Of a stretch of DNA of 13,578 nt, positions 8,501 to 12,976 are shown piece after piece (position 1 is the first letter of the stretch; each line of letters opens with the position of its first letter). The stretch comes from an uncultured Mycoplasmatota bacterium (GTDB taxonomy: Bacteria; Bacillota_I; Bacilli_A; RF39; UBA660), in contig CAMOFW010000014.1 of the NCBI GenBank assembly GCA_946613765.1, forward strand, positions 1-13,578. Reading direction: 5' to 3'. Position numbers and translations under genes: made by a program. The notes beneath the pieces were generated by a model. It did not search any database and had not been told where the DNA came from. It was given only the letters and a program-made list of their open reading frames with translations.

Positions 8501-8606
8501 CATCTGCTCTTACATTAGTATAATTACTAATACCAAATATACTAGCAGAAATAGCAATTATTGCTGTAATAGACCATAAAATAATATTTTTTAATTTACC
8601 TTTCAT
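2580..8606 (-). CDS. Giant sortase-anchored VWA / Cna_B-repeat surface adhesin
   Basis: This 2008-residue wall-anchored protein has these parts in order. Signal peptide 1-34 (hydrophobic 8-27, likely cut after VRA). VWA domain about 68-345 with a complete MIDAS: D75-x-S77-x-S79, T215 and D244. Beta-rich linker about 346-560. A degenerate Cna_B-like domain 561-724 (K568, E643/E644, N720). A pilin-like domain 725-915. Eleven Cna_B repeats 916-1962. LPPQTG at 1973-1978, then a hydrophobic segment 1987-2005 and a short KNN tail. Each repeat keeps the Lys (xKxW), Glu (YTxxE) and Asn (xxNT) expected for an intramolecular isopeptide bond. Known relatives are pilus-tip or stalk adhesins that bind host or neighbour-cell ligands through the VWA head; the ligand here is unknown. 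The ATG at 8606 has AAGGAGG 7 bases upstream and is one base from the sortase stop. Only three Cys occur (421, 1331, 1341). Confidence 0.95.
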   Translation of the reverse strand: MKGKLKNIILWSITAIIAISASIFGISNYTNVRADELIDGKELKDNGDGTYELSLSVTGESEKKVNKANVVVVLDISGSMNSATSYKLNNQGGYGKSGNDYFKLYYRTNGGWWSDYDYHEIDSTYDGVAYYVNGNQYSEYSGERYVIDETRLDAAKKAVNNLADSLLKNNTTENNDIIEIALVTFSTNAATSQAATTSYSTFSNTVNGLSADGGTNWEAALQQAKRVSFGADDKDTTYVIFVSDGNPTFHASNGGYGNYNNTYRVYGSGKEEEPNITRSYDQAKDDAKALVTDGYQFYTIGIYGNVDRMKDLTTYSGVSVTDNYFSAEDTAKLQSALNTILQKIETAGIGEATIEDGTTQFVETESGNLNLLTIDYTDESNNSFRYWLSFPVTKNEDGSYSAKLNNKDAKVLANSDGSYTCTWGDNNEFSLNGTVQNNTFKYEWVGANDLYNKPAPKATLKDSKVNWDLKDLDVLLNGVTYTVTFNVWPSQETYDLISDLDNGIKKYDKLDKSITDVLVDNGNGYTLLTNTKATLTYTDTRNNDGKQTATYKNPDPVTTGVSKMEVVKSWDNDLDEHDNEVTKVELNVLKGTSKYGKTITLTGDKDWKEEVFISTGLMSVIRDKDNNIVSAIVREKGHDYTFEEIEDGTYYWDLDVETVRPMLINENDEMVLKTFVKVTENAPVIGNSNVTVVDGVTYFKIDGSVYYIREENRATLKATNIRRSNLNITKSVTGSSAPEDTLFEFDLTVNDINNNDVWFSIYDPKNGTVKDDKYVSAEDLFKENDDNGNFNGYYSVKSGTKVTVKMQANWNLRFTNLPTGSTYTFEEKTMPEDFAFVKAEATDVSARVDLLPNGATDNGDGSYTVNGVKYTKVTENGKIYYTYTGAANINDKVVSGKIFVGNTSYTVKFTNDYLKTEVNGTKVWEDNKDQDGIRPENITIKLIAKVDGQEVTDLGDTQEVSGTGERWNFSFKDLTRYYNGKEVEYSIDEVKVDNYETTKEIDKDGNYIITNTHEPEKITISGTKTWVDEDDSNRPKEISITLTGKVGEDTLVTKNEKVSAKEDGTWSYSFTGLDKYKVGAVGEEIIYTISEDALTEYDSKVEGYNVTNTLKTKEVTVTKEWKDDIDKSNRPTEITVELYAGDKLYKTAVLNDKNEWTYKFTDLPMYKNHEEVKYSVKEVNVTGYKSEVSGNEKDGFKITNTLITTNVSGTKSWDDSDNQDGKRPTEVIIDLLADGNVIANTKATKDGEWKYSFTNLPKFISGKEVTYSVKERATTGYTASYDGFNIKNTHTVEKTQVNTTKVWDDKNNQDGKRPTSITINLLADGTKVSSCTTNSEKGWACSFTGLDKYKDGKEISYTITEEEVPGYTTKVEGYTITNSYDPAKTQVSVSKVWNDNKNQDGKRPASVTINLFANDTKVDNITLSEENNWAYTFTGLDKFASGSEIKYTVSEEKTSVITGKDAAGTYAYSITGNASSGYVITNTHTPEITSVIGKKSWVDSENIEGLRPTEITVRLMVGEKEIANNTVKEGSDGEWTYSFTNLPKYENGKEIEYTVKEDAVDKYETSYDKKNPYIIVNTHSPKNITMSVKKVWEDTSVDGVKNIYGHNESIEVRLVGKVGETVYINETTTLDKDNEWMHTFTDLPEYREGKLISYSFEEITDVKNYSVKLTNNGNDYTFTNTYSPKTTTISGVKTWVDEEDNDDIRPDSIELTLTDNYNNVIATKTVTSEDEWTYSFENLPVYDSTGEKLVYTLTETDVDGYTSKIEDYNVTNTHEVETVSFNITKVWNDNDNNDGIRPDSITVRLLGDGVEVDKATIGEEDGWTYTFTANKYANGKAIEYTIVEDEVDGYTKEISKVDDNNFKVVNTHANETTEITITKTWDDMDDISEIRPDSITVYIYADSEEYKTITISKDDNWVKTISDLPKYNNGKAIEYTIGEKEVFEYETIIDGFNITNKHELGKGNGPSEEPEILPPQTGVYDNRNNSIIYIVLIIFSLLNINVMFLKNN
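2721..5861 (-). repeat. Array of eleven tandem Cna_B-encoding repeats
   Basis: Eleven units of 89-103 codons encode residues 916-1016, 1017-1114, 1115-1205, 1206-1294, 1295-1384, 1385-1487, 1488-1582, 1583-1685, 1686-1777, 1778-1871 and 1872-1962. The shared pattern is xKxWxD, RPxxIxVxL, W-x-(Y/H)-x-F, a short Lys/Tyr stretch, (I/V)xYTxxE, GY and (I/V)xNT. Units 4-6 are most alike at DNA level: the 17-mer starting GGTCTCTTACC on the plus strand recurs at 4396, 4666 and 4936, exactly 270 bases apart. The other units have diverged. Confidence 0.9.
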
Positions 8607-8607
8607 T

Positions 8608-9351
8608 TTAAACCTCCTTAAATATTTTTTTCCCTATTACCAATAAATATTTCTTTCTATATTTTTTATATTTATTATCATTACTACATGTCTGTAGTAT
8701 TATAACCTCATCACCATCAGTTACCGAAACACCTGTATCATATAATGAATTACTTTTATATTTTTTCAAATGTTCATTATACATATCATCACTTATTTTT
8801 AAATTCACATAAGTAAAGTCACTTGTTTCTACATACACCGAAAATATTTCATACAAATACTCATTATCTTCAGTAACCAATTTTATATACTTATGACTAT
8901 CATAAAATGATTTATTATAGTATTTTTCTAATTCATTAAATGGAATATCATCATATATAGAACTATGTCCATATATCAAAACTTTTCTATCTTCAAGATT
9001 AATTCTATAATCTTGAAATATACTCCCATTTATTTCATAATTACCATAACTATTATGATGTAAATAATAATCATTATCTTTATATTTCAGTATTGGTTCA
9101 CTAATATTAGTTCCATCAATACTAACAAAACCAGTAATATCATTATTCTTATATTCTTTTCTCAAATTTAATATCTTATTTTCTTTTTCTTCCTGTTTAT
9201 TTTCAGTTTCCATATTTGCTTTATCCATCACTGTTACATATTGAATATCAATATCATGACGATTCTTATATTCTCCAACCATTTGGAAACTAAAAAGAAT
9301 TATCAATATACATAAAGAAAATAATTTAATTGTTTTCCTTCGTTTATTCAT
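8608..9351 (-). CDS. srtB: Class B sortase
   Basis: This membrane-bound cysteine transpeptidase cuts the sorting motif of surface proteins and joins them to the wall or to another pilin. It has 247 residues: a basic N-terminus, one membrane anchor about 8-26, a charged stalk 43-70, and a catalytic domain with H129 (YGHSS), C222 (ILQTC) and R232 (KYRKKYLLVIGKK). The ITGFVSIDGTNI...LKYKDNDYYLHH segment and the helix after the His are class B features. The start is the ATG at 9351: AAAGGGGG lies just upstream, and the consensus promoter at 9383-9410 would be inside the gene if the upstream ATG at 9447 were used. The adjacent adhesin is its evident substrate. Its LPPQTG differs from the NPQTN-type motif of classical SrtB, so it resembles class B sortases found in pilus clusters. 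It is the first gene of a two-gene operon. Confidence 0.93.
   Translation of the reverse strand: MNKRRKTIKLFSLCILIILFSFQMVGEYKNRHDIDIQYVTVMDKANMETENKQEEKENKILNLRKEYKNNDITGFVSIDGTNISEPILKYKDNDYYLHHNSYGNYEINGSIFQDYRINLEDRKVLIYGHSSIYDDIPFNELEKYYNKSFYDSHKYIKLVTEDNEYLYEIFSVYVETSDFTYVNLKISDDMYNEHLKKYKSNSLYDTGVSVTDGDEVIILQTCSNDNKYKKYRKKYLLVIGKKIFKEV
8611..8619 (-). promoter_or_regulatory. Adhesin ribosome binding site inside the sortase gene
   Basis: Minus-strand AAGGAGGTT forms the last sense codons of the sortase (Lys-Glu-Val) and lies 7 bases from the adhesin ATG. The sortase stop TAA (8608-8610) and this ATG (8604-8606) are one base apart, an arrangement typical of translational coupling. Confidence 0.85.
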
Positions 9352-9382
9352 AATTCCCCCTTTTTTATAAAGACGGTTATCT

Positions 9383-9410
9383 ATTATAAATTCTTTTTTT
9401 CTTTTGTCAA
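9383..9410 (-). promoter_or_regulatory. Consensus promoter of the sortase-adhesin operon
   Basis: Minus-strand TTGACA (9405-9410), 16-base spacer rich in A, TATAAT (9383-9388). Both hexamers match consensus exactly. Transcription would start near 9376, leaving about 25 bases including the AAAGGGGG ribosome site. It fixes the sortase start at 9351. Confidence 0.85.
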
Positions 9411-9513
9411 GATTTTTTTCAAAAAATAATAATTCCAATAATTTCATTCAATAATATTATGTATTTTTATTATTTACTTTATACAAAATATCCAAAATAT
9501 GACAAAATACAAC

Positions 9514-9546
9514 AAAAAAAGACCTATCAATTAAATCATAGATCTT
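9514..9546 (-). terminator. Rho-independent terminator of the gpmA-441-residue gene unit
   Basis: Minus-strand stem AAGATCTAT / ATAGGTCTT (9538-9546 with 9519-9527, one G-U pair), a 10-base loop and a run of seven T (9514-9520). It ends the unit entering from gpmA and insulates the sortase promoter 100 bases further on. Confidence 0.8.
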
Positions 9547-9560
9547 AATCTTTACATTTA

Positions 9561-9588
9561 TAAATATTATAATTAATTATAATATTTA
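9561..9588. repeat. 28-base perfect palindrome made only of A and T
   Basis: The sequence is its own reverse complement over 28 bases, centred between 9574 and 9575. It lies in the 3' untranslated stretch between the stop of the 441-residue gene and its terminator. As RNA it could form a 12-bp all A-U hairpin; as DNA it could extrude a cruciform or bind a dimeric protein. No function is established. Confidence 0.8.
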
Positions 9589-9604
9589 ACACTTAAATTT
9601 ACAT

Positions 9605-9630
9605 CAGTACTTTACGCAAGCACTTTACGC
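9605..9630 (-). repeat. Tandem pair of 13-base repeats
   Basis: On the minus strand GCGTAAAGTGCTT (9618-9630) is followed at once by GCGTAAAGTACTG (9605-9617), 11 of 13 positions equal. It begins two bases after the stop codon of the 441-residue gene. Its GC content is higher than its surroundings. It may be a protein-binding iteron or a small duplication. Confidence 0.6.
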
Positions 9631-9632
9631 TT

Positions 9633-10958
9633 CTATTTACTACCTTTATCACGTTTTTTTACCTTTACATTCTCGCCTAAATTAGTAAAGTATTCTATTT
9701 TTTCTTTTACTTCTAATAATATATCTTCATCAATATTTTTTGATAAACTTAAAGATTCATTATAATTACTAAACTCTCTATAGATAATTTGATTATCCTT
9801 AATAAAATGATATAAAGATATCGTAATAATTATATCCTCATAGATACCAATAACAATATATTTCATTCCATAATTTTCAGTATTCTCAACAATATCACCT
9901 ATATCAAAAGTATGAATCTTATGCATATTATTATTTTCTGCTTTAACAGTCTTCAAATATTTTTTCCTTGCCTCATTAATCTTATCCATCTTACTATCAT
10001 CCAAAGCAGTAATAACTCTATATTTATCATCTTTAATATTTATATTTAGAATATTCCCATAAGATGGAGTAAAATGAATATTATTTATTACTAAGAAAGT
10101 ATTCTTACCATCATTAGGAACAATTTCAAAAGTATTAGCAACACTACCATTAATATTAAAAACATAATAATATTTACCATTATAATTAATTACAAATCCA
10201 CGTTTTAGAAAACGTTTATCATTAGCATTTTTTATTTCTTCAATTCTTCTTTTATAAATACAATACCCCTTAGCAATAGCTACATATTGCTTCTTAGAAA
10301 TAGTATTAACATAACTATAACTATTTCTATCGCTTAAAATAACATCATTATAATCAAAAGTAACTTTAGTAAAGTCAATAACTGAAATATTAGTATCATA
10401 ATTGTTTAGTTTTAATAATATCAACTTATTATCAACTACATCCAAAACTAAATAACAATTATGATTTTTCTTAACAACATCTCTAATTGATATTTTAGGA
10501 TTATACATTAATTCTAAAGTTTTTCGCTTTCCTAAATCAGTATAGGTTCTATTATGAAACTTAAGATTTTTAATAAGCCTTTCCTTATCATCTTGATTTA
10601 ACTTACCAACTCGCCTAATATATGAATTTTCATCAATAGTCTTTATATTAAAAACAGTAGCAAAAGTCTTCTTTTCATTAAATAACTTATATCCCTCAGC
10701 TAAAGCAAAAAATTTTTTCTTATTTTCAACACTAGTACAATAACAACAAATTAATATATCTTTATCTCTACCAACTACCACAAATAAACCAATATCGTGT
10801 CCACTTTTAAACTTTTCTTTTTCATTTTCAAAATCATATCGCTTAGCTAGAATAACATCGCCAAAATCTGATTCAGGAAGTACATTATATAAAAAATTAT
10901 ATCTTGCATCATCCATTTCTACATCATATTCATTTTTTCTTTTAAATAACCTAATCAA
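9633..10958 (-). CDS. Unrecognised 441-residue protein with four apparent related beta-rich modules
   Basis: I do not recognise this protein. It has no signal peptide or membrane segment and is probably cytosolic and basic. Four segments share a plan: roughly 31-130, 156-236, 250-335 and 350-425. Each starts with a G/D-V-I/V-type strand, then a Tyr/Phe-Val/Ile-Val strand, a short turn, a hydrophobic strand such as DILICCY, LILLKL or DIIITIS, and often ends in a charged helix. The first (FGDVILAKRY, then GLFVVVG, then a helix after RRVGKLN) and the fourth (IGDIVENT, then KYIVIGIYEDIIITIS) recall SH3-like or PemK/MazF-type barrels, but I see no sure catalytic residues. The start is TTG at 10958, supported by GGGGG at 10966-10970 with 7 bases between; the next ATG would drop 14 residues. 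It follows gpmA by 22 bases and ends at a terminator. Confidence 0.8.
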   Translation of the reverse strand: MIRLFKRKNEYDVEMDDARYNFLYNVLPESDFGDVILAKRYDFENEKEKFKSGHDIGLFVVVGRDKDILICCYCTSVENKKKFFALAEGYKLFNEKKTFATVFNIKTIDENSYIRRVGKLNQDDKERLIKNLKFHNRTYTDLGKRKTLELMYNPKISIRDVVKKNHNCYLVLDVVDNKLILLKLNNYDTNISVIDFTKVTFDYNDVILSDRNSYSYVNTISKKQYVAIAKGYCIYKRRIEEIKNANDKRFLKRGFVINYNGKYYYVFNINGSVANTFEIVPNDGKNTFLVINNIHFTPSYGNILNINIKDDKYRVITALDDSKMDKINEARKKYLKTVKAENNNMHKIHTFDIGDIVENTENYGMKYIVIGIYEDIIITISLYHFIKDNQIIYREFSNYNESLSLSKNIDEDILLEVKEKIEYFTNLGENVKVKKRDKGSK

Positions 10959-10970
10959 ATAAATTCCCCC
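10956..10970 (-). promoter_or_regulatory. Ribosome site and TTG start of the 441-residue gene
   Basis: Minus-strand GGGGG (10966-10970), seven bases, then TTG (10956-10958). The next in-frame Met is residue 15 and has no comparable site. A TTG start lowers initiation, so the protein is probably made at a lower level than GpmA from the same transcript. Confidence 0.6.
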
Positions 10971-10980
10971 ATTCTAAAAA

Positions 10981-11676
10981 CTATTCTTCATCAATATAAT
11001 AATGCTTAATAGGAGTTAAATCATCATTAAGCAAATAACATATAGGTCTACCAGTATCTATTTCCAAATTAACTACTTCATCCTTAGTTAAATTATCCAA
11101 ATATTTCATAAGTCCACGTAAACTATTACCATGTGCAACTATCAAAACATTTTTTCCATTTTCAAGTTCCTTCTTTATATCAGAATTCCAGTATTCCACA
11201 ACTCTTTCAATAGTATCCATTAAATTTTCCGTAAGTGGTAATTTACTACTTGGTATATTTTTATATTTAGGATCATTTCCAGGGTACCTCTTATCATCTA
11301 TACTTAACTCAGGTGGTCTAACATCAGCACTTCTCCTCCATAACTTAACCTGTTCAGAACCATACTTTTCTCTAGTTTCATCTTTATTAAGCCCTTGCAA
11401 AGCACCATAATGCCTTTCATTTAATCTATAATCATAATATACTGGTATATTCTCTTCATTTAACTCTTTAAGAATATAATTCAAAGTATCATTTGCTCTT
11501 TTTAAAACACTAGTAAAAGCTACATCAAAAGTATATCCTTTCTCCTTCAAAAGCTTTCCCGCATTCTTAGCTTCAAGAATACCATTTGGAGATAACTCTA
11601 CATCAGTCCATCCAGTAAATCTATTTTCTAAATTCCAAACACTTTGTCCATGTCTAACAATAACTAATCTCTTCAT
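10981..11676 (-). CDS. gpmA: 2,3-bisphosphoglycerate-dependent phosphoglycerate mutase
   Basis: It interconverts 3- and 2-phosphoglycerate in glycolysis through a phosphohistidine, in the cytosol. In 231 residues it shows the phosphohistidine loop VRHGQSVWN (H9), NRFTGWTDVELS, LNERHYGALQG with the proton donor E87, the RRSADVRPP and GNDPKY loops that close over the substrate, PLTENL, and the second catalytic His in VAHGNSLRG (H182). The insert between E87 and H182 places it with the dPGM-type mutases rather than the shorter phosphatases. The length is slightly below the usual 230-250. The ATG at 11676 has AGGAGG at 11681-11686. It heads a two-gene unit with the 441-residue protein and is divergent from the phosphatidyltransferase gene. 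Confidence 0.97.
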   Translation of the reverse strand: MKRLVIVRHGQSVWNLENRFTGWTDVELSPNGILEAKNAGKLLKEKGYTFDVAFTSVLKRANDTLNYILKELNEENIPVYYDYRLNERHYGALQGLNKDETREKYGSEQVKLWRRSADVRPPELSIDDKRYPGNDPKYKNIPSSKLPLTENLMDTIERVVEYWNSDIKKELENGKNVLIVAHGNSLRGLMKYLDNLTKDEVVNLEIDTGRPICYLLNDDLTPIKHYYIDEE

Positions 11677-11685
11677 TTTTCCTCC

Positions 11686-11753
11686 TATACTAATAAAATT
11701 ATAACACTTTTAAATTAATAAATATACCCTTTCTTAATATTTTTATTAGTATA
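11686..11753. repeat. 13-base inverted repeat in the divergent promoter region
   Basis: TATACTAATAAAA at 11686-11698 is repeated in perfect inverted form at 11741-11753, 42 bases apart. The left arm covers the predicted gpmA start site and touches its -10; the right arm lies upstream of both promoters. Because the arms flank the gpmA promoter rather than lying in one transcript, a DNA operator pair is more likely than an RNA hairpin. Confidence 0.6.
11698..11706 (-). promoter_or_regulatory. Extended -10 promoter of gpmA
   Basis: Minus-strand TGTTATAAT: a consensus TATAAT (11698-11703) with the TGn extension. No good -35 is seen at 16-18 bases, as is common for extended -10 promoters. The start would be near 11691, giving a 15-base leader with the ribosome site. 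Confidence 0.6.
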
Positions 11754-11765
11754 AATACAAAAATA

Positions 11766-11793
11766 TTGACTTATATTAAAATTATGATAAAAT
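11766..11793 (+). promoter_or_regulatory. Promoter of the CDP-alcohol phosphatidyltransferase gene
   Basis: TTGACT (11766-11771), 16-base spacer, TAAAAT (11788-11793), with TGA in front of the -10 giving an extended -10 element. The start would be near 11800, about 24 bases before the ATG at 11824. Confidence 0.7.
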
Positions 11794-11823
11794 AAACTTA
11801 AATTTTTTAAGATGAGGAATATT

Positions 11824-12669
11824 ATGGAAAAGATAAAAAAAGAAATTAAAAAAAATATATCTGAATTAAAAAAAGGTATTAAACAAATGTTTAGAGAGTT
11901 TTTTAGCAAAAAGACTAATAAACAACAAAGAGCAAATATGTGGACTTTTTCAAGATTAATAATAGCTTTAATAATACCTATATTAACCATCATAAGCATT
12001 ATTACTTCATCAACCGGCCTATTAATTACTACATTTTTAGCTACTGCTATAGGTGCTTCAACTGATTACTTTGATGGAAAAAGTGCTAGAAAACATAATA
12101 GTTCTAGCACATTTGGTAAACAATTAGATGCTATTACTGACAAACTATTCGCTATCTCATTAAGTCTTAGTCTATCATTGTTAAATCCCATATTTTTAAT
12201 ATCACTTTTTGGAGAATTAGCCATTGCAGGCACTAATCTTTACTACCAAGCAAATTATCCAAAATTAAACATTACAAGTTCTAAAATAGGTAAAATCAAA
12301 CAATGGCCATTATCTATAGCATTTATACTAGGTATAATATCCCTATTAATCAAAGGCTTATCTCCAGTAACTAGTTTATTAGTCAAAGGAACTTTTCTAC
12401 TACAATTAATAACTCTAGCAAGTTATATAAAAAATAATAATGAACTAATAAAAAACATAAATAAAGAAGAAATAGAAAATGAATTAAATAATCAACCTTC
12501 AAAAAGCCAAAACAAAGTTAATTCATTATCCCTAGAGCAAACAAATAGTCATAAACAAATAAAAGAATTAAAAACAGCAATTCAAAGTAATGAAATATTA
12601 CCCAAAAAATACAACGTTAAAAGACGTATATTGAAAAAAGATTATCCACATACTTACAAAATCAAATAA
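11824..12669 (+). CDS. CDP-alcohol phosphatidyltransferase family protein with N- and C-terminal extensions
   Basis: This integral membrane enzyme transfers a phosphatidyl group from CDP-diacylglycerol, or a related donor, to an alcohol. The family signature D-x2-DG-x2-AR-x8-G-x3-D-x3-D is complete: D81, D84-G85, A88-R89, G98, D102, D106. Membrane segments lie near 43-61, 64-80, 107-136, 163-180 and 185-203. Before the first is a Lys-rich amphipathic region (2-38). After the last is a charged, Asn/Lys-rich tail of about 75 residues ending in a basic cluster (KKYNVKRRILKKDY). Both extensions go beyond a minimal PgsA. A phosphatidylglycerophosphate synthase role is the simplest guess, but the alcohol substrate is not shown. 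The ATG at 11824 is preferred over 11812 because GAGG (11814-11817) sits 6 bases before it. It is the only plus-strand gene here, with its own promoter and a shared terminator. Confidence 0.88.
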   Translation: MEKIKKEIKKNISELKKGIKQMFREFFSKKTNKQQRANMWTFSRLIIALIIPILTIISIITSSTGLLITTFLATAIGASTDYFDGKSARKHNSSSTFGKQLDAITDKLFAISLSLSLSLLNPIFLISLFGELAIAGTNLYYQANYPKLNITSSKIGKIKQWPLSIAFILGIISLLIKGLSPVTSLLVKGTFLLQLITLASYIKNNNELIKNINKEEIENELNNQPSKSQNKVNSLSLEQTNSHKQIKELKTAIQSNEILPKKYNVKRRILKKDYPHTYKIK

Positions 12670-12696
12670 AAAACAAAGTTGCAAAACTTTGTTTTT
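12669..12696. terminator. Bidirectional rho-independent terminator between convergent genes
   Basis: A 12-bp stem (12669-12680 with 12685-12696) closed by the tetraloop GCAA, with A runs on the left and T runs on the right, so it works on either strand. It overlaps the stop codons of both the phosphatidyltransferase (+) and the BofA-like gene (-). Confidence 0.88.
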
Positions 12697-12946
12697 ATAT
12701 TATTCCAATTAATACTAAAATAATTAAAAGAATAACACCAGGTAATCCAAAAATACCAACAAGTAAACATGTAATAATATTTATTGGTAATGTGATTAAT
12801 CCTGTTAGATTAATTAGCCATAACACTACAAGTCCTACTATAGCATTAACTATTAAACTAACTAATTTTTTACCATCAAAATGAAATAAAAATTTAGCAA
12901 TCAATATAACTATTAATGCAATTGCAGCTATCTTTAAATACTCCAT
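12695..12946 (-). CDS. BofA-family small membrane protein
   Basis: The 83-residue, almost wholly hydrophobic protein has an N-terminal membrane segment (4-21), a short polar stretch with HFDGKK (22-27), a segment in the VNAIVGLVVLWLINL region (33-48), and the motif LPINIITCLLVGIFGLPG (53-70) leading into a last hydrophobic run. This matches the BofA family. In Bacillus subtilis BofA (87 residues) holds the intramembrane protease SpoIVFB inactive together with SpoIVFA until pro-sigma-K is processed. Whether this organism sporulates cannot be judged here; relatives also occur beside non-sporulation genes. The ATG at 12946 has AGGAGG at 12951-12956. It follows the cysteine-repeat surface protein by 30 bases and is probably co-transcribed with it, hinting at a different partner from the classical one. 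Confidence 0.82.
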   Translation of the reverse strand: MEYLKIAAIALIVILIAKFLFHFDGKKLVSLIVNAIVGLVVLWLINLTGLITLPINIITCLLVGIFGLPGVILLIILVLIGII

Positions 12947-12976
12947 ACTACCTCCTATAATATTATATTAACAAAA

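Noticed and set aside
9352..9447. N-terminal extension of the sortase from an ATG at 9447
   Set aside because: The stretch holds a perfect promoter and the ribosome site for the ATG at 9351, and the extra residues lack family similarity in front of the membrane anchor.
9352..9632. Possible small RNA or riboswitch in the largest gap
   Set aside because: The content is explained by a promoter, a terminator, a palindrome and a tandem repeat; I see no conserved riboswitch core or plus-strand promoter-terminator pair.
11715..11999. Minus-strand frame of 94 codons opposite the phosphatidyltransferase start
   Set aside because: It covers the divergent promoters, has no ribosome site, and opposes a gene with a complete family motif.
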